64,000 nt of DNA from positions 332,948 to 396,947 of the forward strand of contig JAQGGT010000006.1 in assembly GCA_028289245.1 (NCBI GenBank), in the 5' to 3' direction. The position numbers and the translations under genes were made by a program. Positions 31,976 to 40,491 of the stretch are shown in pieces. The notes below the pieces were generated by a model. That model saw nothing but the letters and a program-made list of their open reading frames with translations, was not told the origin of the DNA and did not search any database. How positions within the stretch are numbered: position 1 is the stretch's first letter; the number at the start of each line of letters is the position of its first letter. The DNA comes from Candidatus Saccharimonadota bacterium. Its GTDB lineage: Bacteria > Patescibacteriota > Saccharimonadia > Saccharimonadales > UBA4665.

Positions 31976-32596
31976 CTATTGATAATTTACAGTCGGTCGG
32001 CCGCTGCTAATGTAGCACGACAGGTTGCCAGGGCCTCGACTGCGGTCTAGGCTGTGGTCGTTCGGCGCGGCAAGGGCGATATGGAAGTTGCAAGTTCCTT
32101 TGCGGTACGCGATGCCTATGGAGTAAGCCTGTAAGATTTGCGTCCAGGTGCTGGGTGGCTGGTTGTAACGATAGCGAAAGTCGTTACCGTCGTAGCTCCA
32201 GCCATCCTTACGGAGGGCGACATCGATGGTTTGCAGATGCTTGGATATGGTGTCGGCACTCTGGAGCGGCAAGGTGTTGTCGATGTATGTGGCGTCGGAT
32301 TGCGTGCCGCAGAGGTGCGCATACAGCGAGGGATCTCCCTCAGAGCAGAATGCTCCAACTTGCGGCAATAAGCCGATATTGAGCGGAGCAAGCAAAGGGA
32401 CGAGCGTAGCGCGGGCAGCGGTCATCTCGCGGTTGGTCACTGCTATGTCATGAGCTTTCAGGCGGCTGTCGACGGTACTCGAAAGCACAGGTATTCGAAA
32501 CAGGCTGCTTGCAAACACCAGTGCAACCAAGGCCACGACGATCAGGCCGGTAACTATGACGTAGCGTTTACGGATGCGGCGTATAAGCTGATGCAT
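31976..32596 (-). CDS. signal-anchored exported protein with four cysteines (paralogue of 9784-10404)
   Basis: This 206-residue protein has the same length and layout as the protein at 9784-10404: membrane anchor (about 12-30), 'LVPLLAPLNIGLLP', four cysteines (AFC, HLC, GTC, LSC), and 'ALRKDGWSYD'. The two lie in separate accessory regions near different tRNA genes. ATG 32596 follows TGC-TACGCT (32611-32603) by 6 nt (leaderless). Function unknown. Confidence 0.65.
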   Translation of the reverse strand: MHQLIRRIRKRYVIVTGLIVVALVALVFASSLFRIPVLSSTVDSRLKAHDIAVTNREMTAARATLVPLLAPLNIGLLPQVGAFCSEGDPSLYAHLCGTQSDATYIDNTLPLQSADTISKHLQTIDVALRKDGWSYDGNDFRYRYNQPPSTWTQILQAYSIGIAYRKGTCNFHIALAAPNDHSLDRSRGPGNLSCYISSGRPTVNYQ

Positions 32597-32599
32597 GCT

Positions 32600-32809
32600 T
32601 TTAGCGTAGCACGACTGAAAAAGAGCGCTACGGTATATATGGAAATGCATTTGTACACTGGCGAGCTACTGGGCGAGCCGCAGCCACAATCAGAGATTGA
32701 AGAAATTGTCTGGATGAGTAAAGACGAGGTGGCTGAAAAGATAGCCCTGATGACGCCGATGACGTTGGATCACGTCATGCCGTTCCTGGCCGAACAGAGC
32801 ATTTGGTAG
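32600..32809 (+). pseudogene. C-terminal fragment of a NUDIX hydrolase
   Basis: In one plus frame the last about 65 residues ('ATVYMEMHLYTGELLGEPQP', 'EIEEIVWMSKDEVAEKI', ending PFLAEQSIW) look like the end of a NUDIX protein (W-x-S/T-x-D/E-E-V). The NUDIX box and N-terminus are missing; the upstream part of the frame is antisense to the 31976 gene. This is a truncated gene whose 5' part was lost at or near 32600. A tRNA-Glu-like repeat follows within 5 bp of the stop. Confidence 0.55.
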
Positions 32810-32812
32810 GAC

Positions 32813-32868
32813 GAACCGGCGCGCTCGCGAAGTGAAGTGCCAGTCATGCGCTCCTTGGGATTACCAAG
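32813..32868 (+). repeat. tRNA-Glu-3'-end-like repeat, copy 3
   Basis: The stretch contains CTCCTTGGGATTACCAAG (32851-32868), sharing CTCCTTGGGAT plus ACCAA with tRNA-Glu. The preceding part (ACCGGCGCGCTCGCGAAGTG, 32815-32834) aligns with 31094-31112. Confidence 0.55.
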
Positions 32869-32937
32869 AAAAAAAGATCAGCATTAACCGACCCCTTCTT
32901 CTTGTTTAGGGAGAGCTGGGTCTTGGCTGGAAGTTGT

Positions 32938-33102
32938 ATGTATGGTGCTAAGTGCGGTGCAATTACTGTTGGCGACAATGAGCCAGGTCATAATGGCGAA
33001 TGCGTTGGTGTAGTCACTCGACCGTTGATTGCAAAAGTGGTCGGTATCAATTGGTATTATGGATTTGATGCATCCATGGCCAAGACCGTGTATGCCGATT
33101 GA
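32938..33102 (+). other. 54-codon ORF of uncertain status in a 360-bp gap
   Basis: The gap 32810-33167 holds the repeat above and one frame opening at ATG 32938 (MYGAKCGAITVGDNEPGHNG...), ending TGA 33100-33102. It reads like a C-terminal piece of a protein (aromatic and glycine content, 'KVVGINWYYGFDASM'), and the frame stays open upstream to about 32902. It is probably a gene remnant; no family is recognised. Confidence 0.25.
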
Positions 33103-33167
33103 TATACGGCTCAAATTATATTGCTCATGCTTGCAAAAGAAATTACACCCAGAGATAATTAAGCTCA

Positions 33168-33743
33168 ATGAGCGAAGTAACTCCACGCAATCAATTAAGC
33201 TTTGAAGAGCGGCAAGCGCGGACTGCAGCCCGAAGGGCAGAACTCGAACCTGCATTAGCGCAACTCGCCGTCGCTGCAAAAGCTGCCTATGCAACTTTGC
33301 GGCCATTAGCCCAGCATGTCTCAACCGTTGATCGAGACTATCCGTTGCGCCACCAACAAGTTCATGGAATGGGAATCGGTGGCCCCGGTGGAGTCGTGGC
33401 AGATTACCTAATGGTAGCGTTTGGTGGTCACCATGACTTATTGCTCTACCAGAACTTTGGGAGCGCCAGGTCATTTACGTGGCAGTTTGAACGTTCTTTG
33501 TTAACAGATGCATTACTAAGCGAAAAGACCAAAATTGAGGAATATCCTCAGGCGCGGCGCCCAGCTGCAGGCGGCGGCGTTATGGGAATAGAGGTCGCTA
33601 CATACACCTATCCCGAACAAATTGGCATTAACGCTATGTTCACCGACGGTCTTTGTGACGATCTGAATGGCTATGCTGGGGCGGAGGGTTATGTCAGAGC
33701 ATTTGAGACCGATCTAGAAGCGGCCGTCACTCGTTTGGCGTAG
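33168..33743 (+). CDS. soluble protein, unknown function (191 aa)
   Basis: The N-terminus is a charged helix (FEERQARTAARRAELEPALA). A Gly-rich middle (VHGMGIGGPGGVVADYL, 'VAFGGHHDLLLYQNF') and an acidic end follow. There is no signal peptide. No family is recognised. TAATTA (33156-33161) lies 6 nt before the ATG. Its stop codon falls inside a tRNA-Glu-like repeat. Confidence 0.5.
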   Translation: MSEVTPRNQLSFEERQARTAARRAELEPALAQLAVAAKAAYATLRPLAQHVSTVDRDYPLRHQQVHGMGIGGPGGVVADYLMVAFGGHHDLLLYQNFGSARSFTWQFERSLLTDALLSEKTKIEEYPQARRPAAGGGVMGIEVATYTYPEQIGINAMFTDGLCDDLNGYAGAEGYVRAFETDLEAAVTRLA

Positions 33744-33772
33744 CGCCAGTTATACGCTCCTGGGGATCACCC
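33731..33772 (+). repeat. tRNA-Glu-3'-end-like repeat, copy 4
   Basis: GCGTAGCGCCAGTTATACGC (33738-33757) followed by TCCTGGGGATCACC shares GGGATCACC with tRNA-Glu and GCGTAGCGCCAG with the copy at 31114-31125. It includes the stop codon of the gene at 33168. Confidence 0.55.
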
Positions 33773-33811
33773 TGCATTGACAATTCAACACATTAATGCT
33801 AATGTATATCA

Positions 33812-34318
33812 ATGATCGTGCAGTTACAGAATCTCTCAGACATTCGTAGTCAACACCGAAACGAAAAGATTGTACTGACCATGGGCACGTTTGACTTATT
33901 ACATGTCGGTCACTTGCGCTATCTAAATGCCGTTAAAGCACTTGGCGATATTATGGTTGTGTTGCTTAGCAGTGACGATAGGGTAAGAGCTCGCAAAGGT
34001 CCCGAGCGACCGATTATTCCTGAAGCTGATCGAGCGCAAATGCTGGACGCACTGAAAGTAGTTGATTATGTATTTATTGACCCATCCAAGAGTCAACCAA
34101 CAGAAATTGATCCAGTGCACGCGCAAATAGTCGCTGAACTACAGCCAGATATCTGCGCTGCCGACGGAGGTCGTGATTCACGTTTTACGAATATTATTGC
34201 TGAAGATAAATTCAGAATCATTGAGCTAAAACGCAGCGAAGGCTATCCGGTCATACGCAGTGACGAGACTGCTTCAACTTCGGCAATTATTAATCATATT
34301 GTTAGCCTGGAGCAGTAG
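33812..34318 (+). CDS. cytidylyltransferase-family nucleotidyltransferase
   Basis: This 168-residue protein of the RfaE/TagD-like nucleotidyltransferase fold transfers a nucleotide to a small phosphate substrate. The GTFDLLHVGHLRYL segment (about 27-40) has the HxGH motif, and 'ETASTSAIINHI' matches the C-terminal ISST-like motif. Substrate unknown. TGC-TAATGT (33797-33805) lies 6 nt before the ATG (leaderless). It is the last gene of the tRNA-Glu accessory run on the plus strand. Confidence 0.85.
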   Translation: MIVQLQNLSDIRSQHRNEKIVLTMGTFDLLHVGHLRYLNAVKALGDIMVVLLSSDDRVRARKGPERPIIPEADRAQMLDALKVVDYVFIDPSKSQPTEIDPVHAQIVAELQPDICAADGGRDSRFTNIIAEDKFRIIELKRSEGYPVIRSDETASTSAIINHIVSLEQ

Positions 34319-34357
34319 CTCGCTAACTGGGCTTCTGCGTCATGCGAAAAAGAACTT

Positions 34358-34380
34358 TACGGGTATTGTTTATGCCCGTA
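34358..34380 (-). terminator. terminator of the hydrolase gene
   Basis: TACGGGTAT (34358-34366) pairs with ATGCCCGTA (34372-34380) and is followed on the minus strand by AAGTTCTTTTTC. The stem overlaps the stop codon. Confidence 0.7.
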
Positions 34381-35134
34381 TGAGGCGCGTACTAAGCAGG
34401 GCGGCTAGTCGATCCCACGCATCGCTGGCCGAGGTGGGGGTGTAGGTGGTGGGGTCGGTATCGCAAAAGAAACGGTGCGGCGTGTGGGGATAGACCACTA
34501 GCTCATGGCTCACGTGCTCGGTTTCTAAGGCGTGCTGGATTTGGGCGCGATCATCAGCTGAAATAAGCTTGTCATCTTCTCCGATGAGTACGAGGAGGTG
34601 CTCGTTTTGGGCGGCAATGCCGCTGGTTGCCTCGATGGTGGGGGTCGGCCTACTCAATGGAACATCAGTCGAGGTCAGCCAGCCAGGATAAAACGCCACT
34701 GACGCTGCCAGCGCAAGTCGGGTAGCAGCTAGGAAGGCGATATGGCCGCCCACGCTGAAGCCAACCATGGCAATTGCATCGGCGTTGTAGTCGGTGTGAA
34801 GAGCATCCATGGTGGCAGCAACGTCGCGAACGGCATCGTCGCGGCTGAGCGCATTAAGGAGTGTAAAACCTTGCGCGCGGCCGGCATCGTCATCGTTAAG
34901 CGTAATCGCCGTACCGCTGCGGTGGTAAAAATCGGGGGCGACGGCGGTGTAGCTTAGACTGGCAATACGGCGCGTTACCTCTTGAATGTGGGGCGTCAAT
35001 CCAAATAACTCAAAGCCAACAATGACCGCTGCCGCTGGCTGCTCGTCTACTGGGCGAGCAAGATAGGCTTGCATCGTTTCTTCTCCCTGCTCGCCGGGAA
35101 CAGTAATATTGATTGTTTCGGTGTGTAATTCCAT
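34370..35134 (-). CDS. dienelactone hydrolase family protein
   Basis: This 254-residue alpha/beta hydrolase has the nucleophile in 'MVGFSVGGHIAF' (Ser here, where classical dienelactone hydrolase has Cys), Asp in 'LVLIGEDDKLI' and His in 'PHTPHRFF'. 'ELFGLTPHIQEVTRRIA' is typical of the family. Substrate unknown. AAGGAGAAGCTT-ATG is a strong ribosome site. It lies 50 bp after the MerR gene on the same strand and is its likely target. Confidence 0.85.
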   Translation of the reverse strand: MELHTETINITVPGEQGEETMQAYLARPVDEQPAAAVIVGFELFGLTPHIQEVTRRIASLSYTAVAPDFYHRSGTAITLNDDDAGRAQGFTLLNALSRDDAVRDVAATMDALHTDYNADAIAMVGFSVGGHIAFLAATRLALAASVAFYPGWLTSTDVPLSRPTPTIEATSGIAAQNEHLLVLIGEDDKLISADDRAQIQHALETEHVSHELVVYPHTPHRFFCDTDPTTYTPTSASDAWDRLAALLSTRLIRA

Positions 35135-35184
35135 AAGCTTCTCCTTGTTGTTAGTGCTTTGTAAGCCGTCATGTCTCAGCTACG

Positions 35185-35625
35185 CTAGCGATGCCGGTGA
35201 GATTCCCGCCACTGTATAAGGTATTGAAAGGTATCTTCGAGAGGCTCTGGCGAGCCGCTGGCTATCTTTTGGTCGAGGATGTGCAGCTTCCAGTCTATGA
35301 GCTCAATGACATTGGCTCGGTCTCTGACCTCATCGGACAGTTTGGCGCGATAGGCCTCCAGAAACGCCTTGCGGTCGGGGGCGGCATGCAGACCAGACCG
35401 CTTCATGCCAGCAAATTTAAGCATCTCCTGGATGGACATGCCCATTTCGCGGAAAGTGGCTAGAAATATCAGCCATTCGACATCTTTGTTGCTATACCGG
35501 CGGTGGCCAGAGGCATCACGCTGCACATCATCAATAAGCCCTAGCCGCTCGTAGTAACGGAGTGTGTACTCCGAGAGACCCGTCATTGATGCTGCCTCCG
35601 CTATGGTTATGCTCTGCCGTTCCAT
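35185..35625 (-). CDS. MerR-family transcriptional regulator
   Basis: About 146 residues with the MerR winged helix-turn-helix at the N-terminus ('TIAEAASMTGLSEYTLRYYE', 'RLGLIDDVQR', 'GHRRYSNKDVEWL') and a C-terminal coiled-coil dimer helix with no obvious metal cysteines. ATG 35625 follows TGC-TATGCT (35640-35632) by 6 nt (leaderless), so the upstream in-frame ATG is rejected. It probably controls itself and the hydrolase. Confidence 0.88.
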   Translation of the reverse strand: MERQSITIAEAASMTGLSEYTLRYYERLGLIDDVQRDASGHRRYSNKDVEWLIFLATFREMGMSIQEMLKFAGMKRSGLHAAPDRKAFLEAYRAKLSDEVRDRANVIELIDWKLHILDQKIASGSPEPLEDTFQYLIQWRESHRHR

Positions 35626-35652
35626 ATATCGAGCATAGCACTTAGTGTGCAC

Positions 35653-36100
35653 TCTAAGTCAAGGGGACGGTTTATACCTGACAGGTCCGCCTCACTACCT
35701 ACGTTCTCTAGCTCTAGCTTGCGCATGTGTAATTACGCCATATGGTTGAGCACGTAGTCGGCATCAAACAGGGCATCTTCTGGTGCGCTCTGGGCCGGTA
35801 CGTGAACTTTGAGAAAATGAAAAAGTTGTGTCTGCAAAGTCATACTCGGGGATCCTTTGGGCGGGGATTACTTCCTTCATTGCTCAAACGCCTTTATTTA
35901 CCGCAAGTATAGTATATTTCTTACCGCTTCCCTGAGCCCGTTAGGACGTATATTGTCGACGAGATTGCAGCCGTCGATGAGCTCGTTGGATGGTAAGGTC
36001 GGTTCGCGGGCAATCATGTCGGCGCAACAGCTTGACCGCCTCCTATAAACCCCCTATCATAAAGCTTATAGTTACATAAGAAAGAGTTTGGTCGTACGTA
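35653..36100. other. gene-poor stretch with decayed minus-strand ORFs
   Basis: No convincing gene. Two short minus-strand frames remain: 35843-35733 (36 aa, MTLQTQLFHFLKVHVPAQ..., with AAAGGA upstream) and 36017-35898 (39 aa, MIAREPTLPSNELIDG...). Both look like pieces of larger genes. The end of the stretch is the presumed leader of the tail-like gene at 36101; I see no clear -35/-10 pair there. Confidence 0.3.
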
Positions 36101-37708
36101 ATGGCACAACGGTTGCCTATTCCCGGTCAAGATGACGGACAATGGGGGGATATCCTCAACGGCTTTCTGGGCGTCGAACATAACGCAGATGGTACGTTAA
36201 AGGCGTCCGGTACCTTAGCCAGCAAAGCCGATACGATTTCTACGGTACACACCACGGGTAACGAATCAGTGAGTGGGACGAAGACCTTTAGCGCTTCGCC
36301 TGTTGTACCCACTCCCACGCTTGCTTCACAGGCCGCTAATAAAGGCTATATTGATGGCTTAGTGGCCGCTGGAGCGCCCGCCGCGACCACTAGTACCTTA
36401 GGCATCGTACAACTTGCTGGTGACCTTGGGGGTTCCGGCACGGCTGCCACTGCGCCGGTGATCTCGGACGGAGCTATCACTAACAGCAAAATCGCTAACG
36501 GCAGCGTGAGTACCAACAAATTAGCGGCGGGCGCAGTAACTTCTAACGAAATTGCCGATGCGACCATCACTAACACTGATATTTCTGCCACTGCGGCCAT
36601 TGCCCGTACTAAGTTGGACACCGCAACTCAGACGAGTCTCGGTAAAGCCGACACGGCGTTGCAGACGGCACCCGTTACCAGTGTGAATACCCATACTGGC
36701 GCTGTCACGCTGGTCCAGGCGGATGTTGGGCTTGGTAATGTCGACAATACCTCGGATGCTACTAAAAACAGCGCTGCGGTGACGCTTACCAATAAGACTA
36801 TTTCGGGGGCCAGCAATACCCTTAGTAATATTCCCGAGTCAGCGGTCACCAGCTTGGTGAGCGACCTGGCTGCCACCGAAAAGTCGGCAAATAAAGGCGC
36901 TGCCAGTGGCTACGCTCCGCTCAATGGCTCGAGCCAGGTGCCAATTGCCAATATTCCTACCGGCACTAGCTCAACCACGGTTGCTATTGGTAATGACACT
37001 CGGATTACCGGCGCAATTCAGGGAACGGCCGTTCCCGGTGGTGACCTCAGTGGTACCTATACCACGCCGACGGTATCGAAGGTTAATGGGGTCGGCGTAT
37101 CGGGCACCCCAGCTGTAGGCAATGTGCCGGTTGCTACGAGCGCGACGGCTGCGGTATGGGGTGCTCTACCGATTGGCGCGTGGCTACCATCAGATAATAA
37201 TCTGAAAGCCGCCAATATGATCCCGGAGACAGCCAGCTCAGGAGTGGCGATTGCCGTGTCCACAAACTACACCTTTAAAATTCGTATTCCCCAAGCTATC
37301 ACCGCCACCAACGCCGTATTCTACCTCGCAGTCAACGGTGCGACGTTATCGGGGTGGTATGCGGCACTCTACGACAGCACGGGCAGCTTGGTGAGCGGCA
37401 CGGCGACCACGGATCAATCCTCGAAATTCACCGGTGCAGTGGGTACTATATCGTTGCCTTTCGGTACGGCCACCGCTATTGCGGCCGGAATATATTATCT
37501 TAGCCTCTCAACAGGAACGGCAACCACCGCGCCCCAGCTACAGCGAGGGGGATCGAATAGTGGCAACCTTGGGCTCACCACGGGTGTAGCCAGCGCGACC
37601 GCACCTCGATGGGGGACGGCGGCAAACACTTGGACCGGTGGTACGCCTCCAGCGACGCTGGGAACAATTACGGCAGGCAGTATCACGTTCTTTAGCGGCA
37701 TATCGTAA
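36101..37708 (+). CDS. phage-tail-fibre-like protein
   Basis: This 535-residue protein has no signal peptide. The N-terminal module 'AQRLPIPGQDDGQWGDILNG' recurs in the next gene. Then comes a Thr/Ser/Ala/Asn-rich repetitive region ('NSKIANGSVSTNKLAAGAVT', 'LDTATQTSLGKADTALQT', 'LVQADVGLGNVDNTSDATKN') typical of tail fibres and collar proteins. The C-terminal beta domain (about 370-535) is homologous to the end of the 38204 protein. Such proteins bind surfaces when displayed on a phage tail, tailocin or other export machine. None of those machines is encoded here. Confidence 0.65.
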   Translation: MAQRLPIPGQDDGQWGDILNGFLGVEHNADGTLKASGTLASKADTISTVHTTGNESVSGTKTFSASPVVPTPTLASQAANKGYIDGLVAAGAPAATTSTLGIVQLAGDLGGSGTAATAPVISDGAITNSKIANGSVSTNKLAAGAVTSNEIADATITNTDISATAAIARTKLDTATQTSLGKADTALQTAPVTSVNTHTGAVTLVQADVGLGNVDNTSDATKNSAAVTLTNKTISGASNTLSNIPESAVTSLVSDLAATEKSANKGAASGYAPLNGSSQVPIANIPTGTSSTTVAIGNDTRITGAIQGTAVPGGDLSGTYTTPTVSKVNGVGVSGTPAVGNVPVATSATAAVWGALPIGAWLPSDNNLKAANMIPETASSGVAIAVSTNYTFKIRIPQAITATNAVFYLAVNGATLSGWYAALYDSTGSLVSGTATTDQSSKFTGAVGTISLPFGTATAIAAGIYYLSLSTGTATTAPQLQRGGSNSGNLGLTTGVASATAPRWGTAANTWTGGTPPATLGTITAGSITFFSGIS

Positions 37709-37772
37709 TGACAGAATATGGCCAGCAATGCTTATGGTATGATGAGCTTATAACTATTAAGGAAGGTTGATG

Positions 37773-38177
37773 ATGACAGCACAGCGGCTGCCTATTCCTG
37801 GTTCAGACGATGGGCAATGGGGGAACATATTAAACGACTTCTTGTCGCAGGCTCACAATGCCGATGGCAGCCTGTCGTCTTCGGCTGTCACGGCGGCCGG
37901 AGCTTACACGAAACCGGGTGGCGGTGTGCCGACCGGCGACATTGCTGATGGCGCGGTTACCCAGGCAAAATTAGCCAGCTCTGTCCAGGCTACCCTTGCG
38001 AGTGTAGCGCCGACACCTTCGGACGGTGGTACGTGGAGCGCCTCACGGTCCTACGCCGCGGGCAGTATCGTATCTTACGGTGGTGCGCGCTATATTGCCC
38101 CAGCGGCGGTATCCACCAACGCTTTCTTTGATAACAGTAAATGGATACTACTCGGTAGTGTCCCGGATACGTTCTAA
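37773..38177 (+). CDS. short tail-fibre-like protein with carbohydrate-binding-like end
   Basis: About 134 residues. It shares the N-terminal module with the preceding gene ('AQRLPIPGSDDGQWGNILND'). The C-terminus ('GGTWSASRSYAAGSIVSYGG', 'FFDNSKWILLG') resembles a ChiC/CBM5-12-like module (aromatic, W-x-x-S..Y..G..V). AAGGAAGG lies 6 nt before ATG 37773. It lies between the two larger tail-like genes, probably in one operon. Confidence 0.6.
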   Translation: MTAQRLPIPGSDDGQWGNILNDFLSQAHNADGSLSSSAVTAAGAYTKPGGGVPTGDIADGAVTQAKLASSVQATLASVAPTPSDGGTWSASRSYAAGSIVSYGGARYIAPAAVSTNAFFDNSKWILLGSVPDTF

Positions 38178-38203
38178 ACTAAAAATATGAGGGGCTTACA
38201 GAT

Positions 38204-40429
38204 ATGACACAGATGGTTGATCGCAAATTCGGTGCCTTTTATCCCACTACCACCGTAACGAATGGGTCGTACACCTATAACTTTGGCTACCTGGAGTCTA
38301 CGGTCGGACGTAAGTTTGATATTTATTCGACGTTTATTGACCTAGGGTCTGATTACCCAGGTAACCCGGCAGCCCCATCCACGCGTAAGCAGCACGGTGA
38401 TATTGCGGCTGCTGCGGCCGCTGGCCACGACATTCTCGTCGCCATGGCGTCCACCTACAAGTATGTGCAGTGTAGCGATGGCAACTATTATCCTGTCTAC
38501 GCAACCGGGGCAGACATTCAGTCCGGCATGTTCGATACGCAATTCACCAACATCTTTACCTGGCTGTTGGGTCTTGGTGTCAATATTACGGTTCGTTTTA
38601 TGTGGGAAGCTAACCTTGGCCCTAATATCTCAGCCTACTATCCGGGGGTGACGAGCTATGCCTCAACGGGTACGCCGAGCGTTCCGACCAGCTCACCGCT
38701 CAAGGTGATGACGTCTTCTGGCTTGTCGCCAATAACTTCGCCGACCGATTATAAGCAGACCTGGCAGTATGTGACCACGTTACTCCGTGGCCTACCAAAT
38801 GCCTCGAGTCGCCTCAAGATGTTCTATTGTCCTGGGTCCAATGACGGCTCCGCCGCCCAAGCGGCAGGCAACACCCTGGCTACCATGCTGCCCGACTCGG
38901 CCTATGTCGACTACATCGGCTACGATACCTACAACGAGATTGGCTCGACGTGGCACAGTGCGCTTGATACGCTGCGTGGCCCGCGCGAGTCAGATAGTAC
39001 CAACCTTTGGGCCTACGACTTACTTACCAGCCTGAATACCACCGCCGACGTCTGGATTGGCGAGATCAACTGTATGGATCAGAACGACCCCAAGGATACG
39101 TCGCATACGGCAGTGGGGCACAGTAAGGCGCAGTGGTATACCGACCTGTTCAACCTGACGACTGAGCTGCCGCGCCTCACGACCATAAACTGGTTTGATG
39201 GGCCAGGGACTCGAACGACATGGCCGTTCAACTCCTCGGCCGGTGCGCTCAATGCCTTTAGTGCTGGCTTTAACTTCGGCCCCGACGCTACCCAGCACGG
39301 TGTAGTTGCGGCCGCCTATACACCACCCGCCGGCACACCACCGGCTAACCCGACGGGAGTTACACTGCCGTTTCCTGCCAACCATCAGCCAGGTGACGCG
39401 AACCGAACGAACTGGATGAATGCTCACGAATATTTCTTTAACCAGATCGCAAAACCGGACAGCTCGGGTTGGGTAGCGTTGAACAGTAACACTGACGGTT
39501 CGATACCAGCCCTGGTCTTAACCCGCGAGTCAGCCGGAGTGAGCTACATACCGGCTATATCGATTGTCCATCCAGGTGGTGCTAATTATGATCTTATCGA
39601 TGTTAAGCTTGGCACCAATGCGCACTTGTCGTACGCCTTGCGCGATGACGGCCGCCAAGTATGGGGTCCCGGTGACACGGCAGACCCAGACGTCTATCTA
39701 CAGCGTTCCTCGGCCGGCTTACTACAAGTTACCGGTCCAGGCTTAAATACCGGGAGCCTGGCGGTGACGGGCTACGTGCAATCAAACAATGTGTTGCTGA
39801 CTGACGTCAGCTCGGCTCCTTCATCACCCGGCGCCGGTGGTGGCGTCCAGGTATTTGCGCAATCGGATGTTCTTAAAGTTCGTAACTCAGGCCTGACCTA
39901 CACGCTCGGGCCACCGCAATCAGCTAAGTTTTCGGCTCTTCTTGCGTATAGTCCTGAGGGGGCAAACTCGACGTCAAGTGCGCTCACCAACGGTGTGGTT
40001 TATCTAATTCGTATTCTTGTGCCCGATAGCCGGACGCTGTCACGCGTAGGCTTTAATATTGTGGGGGCTGGCGTTGGCCTGACGTCTGGCCAATGCTTTG
40101 CGGGTATTTATGACGCAGCCGGCAACTTACTGGGCCAAACTGCCGATCAGTCAACTGCCTGGGGGAGCATCGGCGCCAAGAATATGACACCGGTGGCCGT
40201 CGGCTCTTTGGCAGTCAACCCGGGCTATGTGTACGCGGCATTCTTGTCGAACGCTACCACGAGTGGCCCAACAATTTCTCGCAGTCTGGGGCTCGGCAAC
40301 TGGCTCCAAGTGGGCGGCAGTGGTACCAACTTTGGCAGATATGGAAGCGCGCTAACGGCGCTCCCTACAACCCTCACTTTGGCCAGCATTACGACCGACA
40401 GTGACAACAAGTTCTGCTCAATTTCATAG
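38204..40429 (+). CDS. tail-like protein with GH26-type glycosidase domain
   Basis: This 741-residue protein has a residue 1-370 region resembling glycoside hydrolase family 26 (beta-mannanase type): 'ITVRFMWEANLGPN' (acid/base Glu context), 'YVDYIGYDTYNEIG' and 'DVWIGEINCMDQND' (nucleophile Glu context). A middle linker domain follows, and a C-terminal beta domain (about 570-741) is shared with the 36101 protein. No signal peptide. It would cut or bind a polysaccharide while attached to a fibre. Both catalytic Glu assignments are tentative. Confidence 0.6.
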   Translation: MTQMVDRKFGAFYPTTTVTNGSYTYNFGYLESTVGRKFDIYSTFIDLGSDYPGNPAAPSTRKQHGDIAAAAAAGHDILVAMASTYKYVQCSDGNYYPVYATGADIQSGMFDTQFTNIFTWLLGLGVNITVRFMWEANLGPNISAYYPGVTSYASTGTPSVPTSSPLKVMTSSGLSPITSPTDYKQTWQYVTTLLRGLPNASSRLKMFYCPGSNDGSAAQAAGNTLATMLPDSAYVDYIGYDTYNEIGSTWHSALDTLRGPRESDSTNLWAYDLLTSLNTTADVWIGEINCMDQNDPKDTSHTAVGHSKAQWYTDLFNLTTELPRLTTINWFDGPGTRTTWPFNSSAGALNAFSAGFNFGPDATQHGVVAAAYTPPAGTPPANPTGVTLPFPANHQPGDANRTNWMNAHEYFFNQIAKPDSSGWVALNSNTDGSIPALVLTRESAGVSYIPAISIVHPGGANYDLIDVKLGTNAHLSYALRDDGRQVWGPGDTADPDVYLQRSSAGLLQVTGPGLNTGSLAVTGYVQSNNVLLTDVSSAPSSPGAGGGVQVFAQSDVLKVRNSGLTYTLGPPQSAKFSALLAYSPEGANSTSSALTNGVVYLIRILVPDSRTLSRVGFNIVGAGVGLTSGQCFAGIYDAAGNLLGQTADQSTAWGSIGAKNMTPVAVGSLAVNPGYVYAAFLSNATTSGPTISRSLGLGNWLQVGGSGTNFGRYGSALTALPTTLTLASITTDSDNKFCSIS

Positions 40430-40491
40430 TTTTAGAAGGTTCCGGAGGTCCACTATTTGCAAGTTGTAGGATTAAATGGTATAAATAATTA

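Noticed and set aside
32884-33474. A 196-codon minus-strand frame across the 32810-33167 gap
   Set aside because: It overlaps the better-supported 33168 gene in antisense and has no start signal or coherent protein features.
28068-33775. Reading the tRNA-Glu region as a classical integron with attC sites
   Set aside because: No integrase is visible, the gene orientation is mixed, and the repeats look like tRNA 3' ends rather than attC hairpins with R/L boxes. A cassette-like process is kept only as a hypothesis.
36101-40429. A complete prophage at the tail-fibre-like genes
   Set aside because: No capsid, portal, terminase, tape-measure, integrase or lysis gene lies nearby.
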